Below are positions 16,036-21,839 of a stretch of DNA of 21,839 nucleotides, one piece after another; the stretch's first letter is position 1; each line of letters opens with the position of its first letter. Source of the stretch: JALOOE01 sp964423545 (GTDB lineage: Bacteria > Chloroflexota > Anaerolineae > CG2-30-64-16); NCBI GenBank assembly GCA_964423545.1, contig CAYRFV010000068.1, forward strand, positions 1 through 21,839. The letters run 5' to 3'. Under the pieces are notes generated by a model. That model had not been told where the DNA came from, ran no database searches, and saw only the letters and a program-made list of their open reading frames with translations. The position numbers and the translations under genes are program-made.

Positions 16036-16956
16036 CTAAGCGTCCTCACGAGCACCGGCATAGAAGACCCAACGCCGGGACGTGGTGAACACGAAGATCG
16101 TGAGTGCTGCGATGATCGCAAACAGCATCCAGGCCAGTGTCGACGCGTAAGCAAAGCGCAGAGACTGGAACGCAGTGAAGTAGATGTTGAGGCCGAAGAA
16201 GTAGGTGGCGTAGTTCGGCCCGCCGCCGGTCATGATGTACGCGCTCTCGAAGATCTGGAACGCGCCGATCAAGCCGGTGATCAGCACAAAGAAGATGGTG
16301 GGCGTCAGCATGGGCAGGGTGATGTGCCAGAGCTTCCTTGCCCCGTTCGCGCCATCGATTGCCGCTGACTCGTAGAGCTCGGTCGGAATCGACTGGAGGC
16401 CCGCCAGGTAGATGATCATGCTGCCGCCGACCCCCCACACCGACATGATGACGAACGCCACCATGACCCAGTTCGGATCTACCAGCCAACCGATGGGCTG
16501 CACACCGAAGAACGCCAGGATCGCATTCAGAATGCCCCACTGCTTGTGGAAGACAAACTGCCACAGGATCGCGACGGCCACACCGCTGGTGACCGCTGGC
16601 AGATAATAGATCGAGCGAAATACAAAGATTCCTCGCACGCGCTGGTTCATCAAGAGAGCAATCGCCAGCCCAATCACTAGATTGAGCGGCAGATAGCCGA
16701 CCACGAACGCGAAAGTGGCGCGGAGTGAGTTCAGGAAGCGCGGGTCTTTGGTGAACATATAGGTGTAGTTGTCGAAACCGATCAATTGGGGTGCGCCGCG
16801 AGCTGCATAGTCGGTGAAACTCAGAAACAGCGAGTAAAGCATGGGGCCGAGCCGGAACATCAGGAAGCCAAGAATCCAGGGCAGAATGAAAATGTAGCCC
16901 TCGATGGCTTCCCGCCGGGCCAATTTCGATTTTGGGATGTTGATTCTGAGCGCCAT
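16036..16956 (-). CDS. Carbohydrate ABC transporter permease, MalF/UgpA-like (CUT1)
   Basis: The first inner-membrane subunit of the same importer, 306 residues. Hydrophobic segments start at YIFILPWILGFLMFRLGPML, and the EAA loop reads ELYESAAIDGANGARKLWHI followed by LPMLTP. The segment GGPNYAT in the loop after is common in MalF-type permeases. I chose the ATG at 16956 because a clean GGAGG (16961-16965) stands four bases before it; the open frame to 17073 includes intergenic structure and no family-like sequence. It is separated from the binding-protein gene by 127 bp holding a strong RNA hairpin, an arrangement that in other sugar operons leaves binding protein in excess over permeases. 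Confidence 0.95.
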   Translation of the reverse strand: MALRINIPKSKLARREAIEGYIFILPWILGFLMFRLGPMLYSLFLSFTDYAARGAPQLIGFDNYTYMFTKDPRFLNSLRATFAFVVGYLPLNLVIGLAIALLMNQRVRGIFVFRSIYYLPAVTSGVAVAILWQFVFHKQWGILNAILAFFGVQPIGWLVDPNWVMVAFVIMSVWGVGGSMIIYLAGLQSIPTELYESAAIDGANGARKLWHITLPMLTPTIFFVLITGLIGAFQIFESAYIMTGGGPNYATYFFGLNIYFTAFQSLRFAYASTLAWMLFAIIAALTIFVFTTSRRWVFYAGAREDA

Positions 16957-17008
16957 TCGGCCTCCGAGGCATAGGCGAGTGGATCCAGTTGAACCCATCA
17001 TACAACAC

Positions 17009-17067
17009 GTGTCAGGCACCGGCAACCTGCGGCTGCTCGACGGGCCGCTGCCCGCGGCGCCTGGCAC
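17009..17067. other. Structured spacer between binding-protein and permease genes
   Basis: GTGTCAGGCACC (17009-17020) and GGCGCCTGGCAC (17056-17067) can pair over 12 positions with one mismatch and one wobble in the - strand RNA. Inside, CGGGC (17041-17045) pairs with GCCCG (17050-17054) around a 4-nt loop. No T-run follows. Likely role by analogy: protection of the binding-protein message from 3' decay and partial attenuation before the permease genes. Confidence 0.5.
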
Positions 17068-17083
17068 GTCCACAGACCGTGTG

Positions 17084-18487
17084 TTAGCCCAGGGAGGCCT
17101 TGTTTTGCTCGATGATGCGCTTCAGCTCCGTGTCGAAGTCCGCCAGCACCTTGGCCGGGTCCGCGTCAGAGGGTCCGCTCAGAAGCGGCACGATCATATT
17201 GTTCCAGGCGGTGCCGTAGTCCTGCCAGTAGGGAGGATACGGCGCGGCCGCAGCTTCCGGCATCTGTTTGCCAAAGATCGCGACGCTCTTCGGCGGCATG
17301 CCACCCTTGGCTGCGGTCTCGTTCCAGCGCGGCACCGAGCTCTTGCGACCGGGGATGCTGCGCAGCGGATCCGAGATCAATACGTTCGTCGACTCCGTAT
17401 TCGTCAGGAACTTGTTGAAAGTCCAGGCAGCCTCCGGCGCCTTGCTGTTCTTGGCGATGCCCCATGCGCCGCCCGCGGCATTGAGACATGAGGCGCCTGA
17501 AGGAGACTTCGGCATGGCCTGCACATCGAAGTCGAACTTATCCTTGATCACGTCGCGCAGCGCCACCGTAGCCCACGACCCCTGGAATGCCATCGGCACC
17601 AGGCCACCGCCGAATGGATTGACCCCTTGCGGCATCGCACCGGCTTCAGGATAGAGGCCCTGCTTCCGGGCGTTGATGAACCACTTGAAGCACTCCAGGT
17701 TCTCTTTGCTGTTCACGAGGCTGGTCTTGAAGTCGTCGGACCAGATCTTGCCGCCCCAGCCGAACATCACGCCGTGGAACACCCAGTTCCACAGGTACAT
17801 GTCGAGACCCCAGGTCTTGAACTGGTTCCCTTCCTTCTTGATGAACTTGGTGGCGAGCTGCATCAGGTCGTCCCACTTCCAGTTTTCGTTGGCTGGGTAG
17901 GCGACTTTGGCGTCGTCGAACATCTTCTTGTTGAAGTAGATGCCAATGTTCGAGAAGTCGTACGGCAGCGCGTAGAGCTGGCCCTTCCATTTCATCTGCG
18001 CCAGTTCTGCGGGCCAGAAGTCATCGACGTTCACTTCCTTCGCATCGCGGTCGGCCAACGGCTGCAGTGAGATAGTCCAGCCCTTGGATGCGTACACCGG
18101 GACGTCGAAGGTGCGGGTGTACCAGACATCGGGCAGATTGCCACCCGCTCCCTGCGTATTGATGGCGTTGTAGAACTCGCTGCCGGCGATATCCAGGTAC
18201 TCGACCTCGATATTCGGATACTTGGCGGCAAAGTTCTCAAGCACCTTCTTGAAAAGCGGGACATCAGCCTCACCGTGGTTGGAGATGAAGCGGATCTTGG
18301 CCTTCTGGGCGGCGGCCGGCGCGGCTGTGGGCGCCGCTGGGGCTGCGCCAGCTTTGGTCGGCTCGGCTGGGGGTGCGGCCGGCGCCTGGGGTGCAGCCGG
18401 CGCACACGCGGCGATCGCCGCACCGGCGCCGACCAGCGCTGCACCGCGCAGGAAAGCGCGACGACTCAACTTGGGATGATTCTCCAT
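17084..18487 (-). CDS. Extracellular sugar-binding lipoprotein of the ABC importer
   Basis: The family-1 solute-binding protein that delivers substrate to the two permeases, 467 residues. The N-terminus has a twin-arginine motif (SRRAFLRG, residues 8-15), a hydrophobic core and a lipobox ending AIAAC with Cys28, so it is probably Tat-exported and lipid-anchored. A low-complexity Ala/Pro/Thr linker (about 29-60) precedes the folded domain starting KIRFISNHGEADVPLFKKVL. The mature part shows features of the family such as NIGIYFNKKMFDDAKV and GAWGIAKNSKAPEAAWTFNKF. I chose 18487 because a perfect AGGAGG (18494-18499) lies six bases upstream; the open frame to 18709 has no signal peptide at its start. 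First gene of the leftward operon, divergent from the regulator gene. The ligand cannot be read from sequence. Confidence 0.95.
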   Translation of the reverse strand: MENHPKLSRRAFLRGAALVGAGAAIAACAPAAPQAPAAPPAEPTKAGAAPAAPTAAPAAAQKAKIRFISNHGEADVPLFKKVLENFAAKYPNIEVEYLDIAGSEFYNAINTQGAGGNLPDVWYTRTFDVPVYASKGWTISLQPLADRDAKEVNVDDFWPAELAQMKWKGQLYALPYDFSNIGIYFNKKMFDDAKVAYPANENWKWDDLMQLATKFIKKEGNQFKTWGLDMYLWNWVFHGVMFGWGGKIWSDDFKTSLVNSKENLECFKWFINARKQGLYPEAGAMPQGVNPFGGGLVPMAFQGSWATVALRDVIKDKFDFDVQAMPKSPSGASCLNAAGGAWGIAKNSKAPEAAWTFNKFLTNTESTNVLISDPLRSIPGRKSSVPRWNETAAKGGMPPKSVAIFGKQMPEAAAAPYPPYWQDYGTAWNNMIVPLLSGPSDADPAKVLADFDTELKRIIEQNKASLG

Positions 18488-18493
18488 TGTGAT

Positions 18494-18499
18494 CCTCCT
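18494..18499 (-). promoter_or_regulatory. Ribosome binding site deciding the binding-protein start
   Basis: Read on the - strand it is AGGAGG, six bases before the ATG at 18487. It places the Tat signal at the true N-terminus and rejects the 74-codon longer frame. Confidence 0.85.
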
Positions 18500-18633
18500 G
18501 GGACTGCGCGAGATTGGTTGGCCGAAATGGCTGGGCGGCTTCACGGAACCGAGATGTCCTTGTCTGAGCTTCACACCTCCTGCTGCGTGGGGGATTGCGC
18601 TGTGGTCTGGCGCGTCGGGCTGGTCGCGCTCTG

Positions 18634-18661
18634 TTGTCGCCCGTGCATTTATGTTATCATA
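18634..18661. promoter_or_regulatory. AT-rich island with possible overlapping divergent promoters
   Basis: In GC-rich surroundings, the 12-bp dyad TATGTTATCATA (18650-18661) stands out. Rightward, TTGTCG (18634-18639) with TATCAT (18655-18660) makes a weak -35/-10 pair with a 15-bp spacer. Leftward, TATGAT (complement of 18656-18661) is a 5-of-6 match to a -10, but its -35 is poor. The two -10 hexamers share bases, so one polymerase or regulator could exclude the other. The rest of the 241-bp divergent gap shows no gene. Confidence 0.35.
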
Positions 18662-18692
18662 CCCCAGTGCGATTGAGAATGCCAGGTCAGCA

Positions 18693-18726
18693 GTGCCAGC
18701 GTGTGCCAAGTTGTGCCGGGTGTGAG
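18693..18726 (+). repeat. GTGCC repeats with 10-bp spacing before the regulator start
   Basis: GTGCC occurs at 18693, 18703 and 18713, exactly one helical turn apart, with a related GTGAG at 18722. The array ends two bases before the ATG at 18729. It could be a cooperative protein site on one DNA face; chance is possible given the short unit. Confidence 0.4.
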
Positions 18727-18728
18727 CG

Positions 18729-19949
18729 ATGATGGATCGATCTGAGTTCGTGAGGCAGGTGGGCGATCTGTACGCTCATCTCTACGACCTGGTCTACCTG
18801 CGCACGCACCGACTCGCCGATCTGCTGCTCTCCGAGGCTGCGGCGCCAGGCGTCGAGAAAGGTTGGCGGCTGCACGACCTGCTATTGAGCGTCATCCAGC
18901 AGCTCGACCCGGGGCCCCATGCACCGCTTTACTCGCGCGAATGGCGGCGCCACCGGCTCATGCTGAGCCGCTTTCAGAACGGGCAGGATCCCGGCGCCGT
19001 GATGCACGAGATCGCCGTCAGCAAGCGGCAGTACTACCGCGAGCAAGAGGCGGCGCTCGAGGCCGTGGCCGAGCTGCTGTGGGAGCAGTACAAACGCCGA
19101 GAGCCTGCTCCGCCGCCGGCGGAAGCCCGGCCCGAGCCGAATCCCATCGGGAGCCTCCGGCTCGAAGCTGCGCGCCTGGCGCAGGCCGGGCGGTACACGC
19201 AGCCTGCGGAGGTGATTCGCAGCGCACTGGCTGTGCTCGAGGAACGGCTGCGCCAACGTCATCTGGCCGTCGATCTGCTGCTGCCGGAGGTGCAGCTGCG
19301 AGTGCGCGCCGACAAGTCGCCCCTGCGCCAGCTCCTGCTGGCGCTCATCGGCTACTTCGTCGAGCGCGCAGAGCACGCAAGGCTGCGCGTGCTCACCGCG
19401 GCATCGGCCGGCGTTCTCACTGTCACGGTGTCGATCGATCCGCCCGCCGCGCTTCGCTCGGCGACTCCGGGCGAGGTTGTTGAGCGCCTGGCTGCCTTCG
19501 AGGAGATGGCCGATCTGGCTGGGGCCAGGCTGACGGTGTTTGAGGGTGAGGGCGGAGTCATTGGCTTCGGGGTGGGCCTGCCGCTGGAAGCGCAGCGGGC
19601 AGTGCTCGTGGTGGACGACAACGAGGACGTGCTGGAGCTCTGCCGGCGTTATCTGGCGCCGCACGGCTACGACGTGATCACGGCCACCAGCGCCGAGGAG
19701 GGCATCGAGCTGGCAGCGCAGCTTCAGCCTTTCGCCATCACACTCGACCTGATGCTGCCCGGACAGGATGGCTGGGATGCACTCCAGGCGCTGCTCAATC
19801 GTCCCGAGACACAGCGCATCCCCGTGATCATCTGTTCGGTGCTGAAGCAGCGGGAGCTTGCGCTCGCTCTGGGTGCGACCGCCTTTCTGGAGAAGCCTGT
19901 CACGGAACAGGGCTTGTTGTCGGCGCTGCGGACTCTTGAAGCGGTGTGA
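18729..19949 (+). CDS. Response regulator with N-terminal HTH, GHKL-like middle and C-terminal receiver
   Basis: A 406-residue cytoplasmic regulator. Residues about 5-120 are helical and end in a helix-turn-helix-like unit (DPGAVMHEIAVSKRQYYREQ, from 87), a form I associate with Chloroflexota regulators. Residues about 165-285 follow the outline of a histidine-kinase ATPase domain (VDLLLPEVQL, SPLRQLLLALIGYF, then GGVIGFGVGLP), but the Asn of the N-box and the Asp-x-Gly-x-Gly motif are missing, so ATP binding is not expected. Residues 289-406 are a receiver with Asp296/Asp297, phosphoacceptor Asp340 (LDLMLPG), Ser370 and Lys389 (EKP), all intact. An adjacent ATG at 18732 is an equally possible start. 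Its end overlaps the convergent kinase gene by 50 bp. It is probably phosphorylated by that kinase and may act on the divergent promoter; both are inferred from position. Confidence 0.85.
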   Translation: MMDRSEFVRQVGDLYAHLYDLVYLRTHRLADLLLSEAAAPGVEKGWRLHDLLLSVIQQLDPGPHAPLYSREWRRHRLMLSRFQNGQDPGAVMHEIAVSKRQYYREQEAALEAVAELLWEQYKRREPAPPPAEARPEPNPIGSLRLEAARLAQAGRYTQPAEVIRSALAVLEERLRQRHLAVDLLLPEVQLRVRADKSPLRQLLLALIGYFVERAEHARLRVLTAASAGVLTVTVSIDPPAALRSATPGEVVERLAAFEEMADLAGARLTVFEGEGGVIGFGVGLPLEAQRAVLVVDDNEDVLELCRRYLAPHGYDVITATSAEEGIELAAQLQPFAITLDLMLPGQDGWDALQALLNRPETQRIPVIICSVLKQRELALALGATAFLEKPVTEQGLLSALRTLEAV

Positions 19950-21839
19950 CCGTGGCCTCCACCAGGCTTTGAATCCACTTGATCACCTCCGCCGGCTGCC
20001 ATGCTGTGGCTCGCGCGATCGTGATGGCGCACGGCTGGCTCTCAGGGGCGATCGGTTCATCCTGCGCGGACACCATGACGATAGGGATGCTCCGCCACTC
20101 AGGCTGATGGCGCATCTGCCTGGCAATCTCAGGACCGGAAATGTCGGGTAGTCGCACGTCCAACAGCACCAGGTCAGGACGCCGGCGCCGTAAGGTTGCC
20201 AGCGCCTCCGCGCCGGTGTAGGCGTTGACCACCTGGTAGCGCCGCACCGGACTGTCGAGCATGCGGCCGATGAGCTGAACGAAGTCCTGGTCATCGTCCA
20301 CGACCAGGATGCGGTCGATGCGTTCGCCGAACTGCCGCAGCGCATCCCACAGACCCTGGCGCGATACCGGCTTCACGAGGTAGCCATCCACATCGAGGCG
20401 CTGCGCCAGCGCCTGCTGGCCGGGCAGGGGGCACGCCATGATCGGCGTGCGCGAGCTCGCCAACTGCACGGAAAGCCGCTCCAGATCGGTCGTGTTCCAG
20501 GGCCGATCTGCCTGGTCCAGGACCACGGCCTGCGGCAGGAGCCGGGCCGCAGCCGATTGCGCCTGCTCCAGGTCGGGCACGACGACGGTGTTGCAGCCGT
20601 GGATGTGGCGTGTGAGCAGCGCCGCCGCGGTCAGGCTGTGCGTGACCGCCAGGAGCACCGGACGGTCGCTACCGACGCCGGACTGGCCGGCCGCGGCGCC
20701 GGGCAGCGCCACCGGAGCGGCATCGAACGGCTCATGCGCCACGGGCAGGCTGAAGGCGAAGGTGCTGCCGGCGCCCAGGGTGCTCTGCGCCCAGATGCGA
20801 CCCCCGTGCAGCATCACGAATTGCCTGCTGATCGCCAGGCCCAGCCCGGCGCCTCCGTACCGGCGCCGGGTGCTGCTGTCGGCCTGCTGGAACTCCTCGA
20901 AGATGCGCCCGAGATTCTCCGGTGCGATGCCGACGCCGGTGTCGGTCACGGCGAATACCACTTCGCTGTCCTGCAAGCTGACCGTCAGGCGCACGCCCCC
21001 ATGGTCGGTGAAACGAGCAGCGTTGTTGAGCAAGTTGAAAAGCACCTGACGGATGCGTGTCGGATCGACCCACAGGGTCGGCAGGCCGGGCGCGATCTCT
21101 ACCGCCAACGTCAGCCCATGCGACTCGATCAGGCTGCGCGCGGTGTTGACGGCCTCCTGGACCAGCGCTGCCGGCTCGACTTCCTCGCGCACCAGGGTCA
21201 TCTGCGCTGCTTCGATGCGCGCCAGGTCAAGCACATCGTTGATGAGGGTCTGCAAGTGACGGGCGTTGCGATGGATGATCCGCACGTCGCGCAGGTAACG
21301 AGGCGCCAGCGGCTCCCCGTAGTACTCCGGCGATTGCGTCATCAGCTCGGTGAAGCCGACAATCAAGTTCAGAGGCGTGCGCAGCTCGTGGCTGATCGTT
21401 TGGGCAAACTGCTGCTTGAGTCGCCGGGCTGCTTCGGCCTGATCGCGCGCCCATGCCAGCATGTAGTTGGCGCGCTCGAGCCGATAGGTGGTCTCATCGA
21501 GGGCCTTGAGCGTGCGCTGGAGCTCGGCCTGACGGTCACGCGCAATCTCCTCGTTGCCGCGCGCCTCCTGGTAGCCGCGCCAGACCCATTCCAGCGCAGT
21601 GAAAAGCCGGCGGGTTGAGAGCCAGGTGGCCAGCGTCACCAGGCTGAGGATCACCAGGGGCAGCGCCATCTCAGCGGTCAATCGGCCCGACCCGGCGTCG
21701 GCGAGCTGCAGGCCCAATGCCAGGCCGGTGGACGCACTCGCCACGAGCCAGAACGCGCGCGGTCCCACGAGCGCGCCCGCAAGCAGAATCGGCACGACAA
21801 AGAGGTAGATGACGATCGATACGGGCAGCGTCGAGGACA
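19900..21839 (-). CDS. Membrane hybrid histidine kinase, 5' end outside the window
   Basis: At least 645 codons; the frame is open to the window edge and a membrane segment already begins before the GTG at 21795 (IVIYLFVVPILLAG), so the start is missing. Numbering from 21795: membrane segments about 1-33 and 43-60, a coiled coil about 75-130, HisKA with phospho-His136 (SHELRTPLN), and HATPase with N-box Asn254/257/258, DTGVGI (285-290), FEEF and GGAGLGL (314-320). These motifs are intact, so it should autophosphorylate. Then comes a pseudo-receiver (about 378-488) without the acidic pair but with Lys475-Pro476, and a receiver (about 494-612) with Asp500-502 and Asp546 but no conserved Lys (IARATAWQPAEV instead). 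The sensory input is unseen. Likely partner: the convergent regulator whose 3' end it overlaps by 50 bp. Confidence 0.92.
   Translation of the reverse strand, partial: SSTLPVSIVIYLFVVPILLAGALVGPRAFWLVASASTGLALGLQLADAGSGRLTAEMALPLVILSLVTLATWLSTRRLFTALEWVWRGYQEARGNEEIARDRQAELQRTLKALDETTYRLERANYMLAWARDQAEAARRLKQQFAQTISHELRTPLNLIVGFTELMTQSPEYYGEPLAPRYLRDVRIIHRNARHLQTLINDVLDLARIEAAQMTLVREEVEPAALVQEAVNTARSLIESHGLTLAVEIAPGLPTLWVDPTRIRQVLFNLLNNAARFTDHGGVRLTVSLQDSEVVFAVTDTGVGIAPENLGRIFEEFQQADSSTRRRYGGAGLGLAISRQFVMLHGGRIWAQSTLGAGSTFAFSLPVAHEPFDAAPVALPGAAAGQSGVGSDRPVLLAVTHSLTAAALLTRHIHGCNTVVVPDLEQAQSAAARLLPQAVVLDQADRPWNTTDLERLSVQLASSRTPIMACPLPGQQALAQRLDVDGYLVKPVSRQGLWDALRQFGERIDRILVVDDDQDFVQLIGRMLDSPVRRYQVVNAYTGAEALATLRRRRPDLVLLDVRLPDISGPEIARQMRHQPEWRSIPIVMVSAQDEPIAPESQPCAITIARATAWQPAEVIKWIQSLVEATVTPLQESAAPTTSPVP

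Noticed and set aside
16046..17008. 320-codon second - strand frame within the MalF-like permease gene
   Set aside because: Same DNA as the clear permease in another frame; the product lacks membrane segments and family motifs.
7948..18487. Known sulfoquinovose or creatinine degradation cluster
   Set aside because: No sulfoquinovosidase, flavin monooxygenase, creatinase or sarcosine oxidase is present; the SulP-rhodanese and creatininase-family genes alone are not enough.

Overview
The window is GC-rich and gene-dense, with no phage, insertion sequence, CRISPR array or RNA gene that I can recognise. The best guess for the source is Chloroflexota. This rests on recalled family resemblance, not a search: a Tat/lipobox sugar-binding protein with a long Ala/Pro/Thr linker, an N-terminal helix-turn-helix of a style common in Chloroflexota regulators, and a RIO-kinase-like remnant with a Lys-Gly-Gly-Lys-Glu-Ala motif.

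Region 1 (1-7460, + strand) is nitrogen assimilation. A terminator at 123-152 closes whatever lies to the left. It is followed by gltB and gltD, the two subunits of NADPH-type glutamate synthase, and a GNAT acetyltransferase whose GTG start overlaps the gltD stop. A strong double-dyad hairpin (7420-7457) follows the acetyltransferase. gltB carries an in-frame 9-bp tandem repeat encoding five Asp-Pro-Val units inside its glutaminase domain.

Region 2 (7460-7789, - strand) holds a truncated RIO-kinase-like remnant and a good rho-independent terminator that ends the long leftward unit.

Region 3 (7948-18487, all - strand) looks like one long transcription unit. In transcription order it has a CUT1 sugar ABC transporter (lipoprotein binding protein and two permeases, no ATPase), a Gfo/Idh/MocA oxidoreductase, a creatininase-family amidohydrolase, a small decayed gene with two frameshifts, a uroporphyrinogen-decarboxylase-superfamily protein that is not HemE, a SulP-STAS-rhodanese fusion transporter, and a divergent GlpX-type bisphosphatase. 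This reads as uptake and breakdown of an unidentified small organic solute, probably sugar-like. It combines enzyme families whose joint pathway I cannot name. Several members have altered active-site positions.

Region 4 (18488-21839) is signal transduction. An AT-rich island between divergent genes could hold overlapping promoters. Rightward lies an unusual regulator built as helix-turn-helix, ATP-motif-less GHKL-like domain, then receiver. Converging on it and overlapping by 50 bp is a membrane hybrid histidine kinase that runs off the right edge. It ends in a pseudo-receiver followed by a receiver lacking the usual Lys. The two proteins are plausible signalling partners and may control the leftward operon, but this is inferred only from position.
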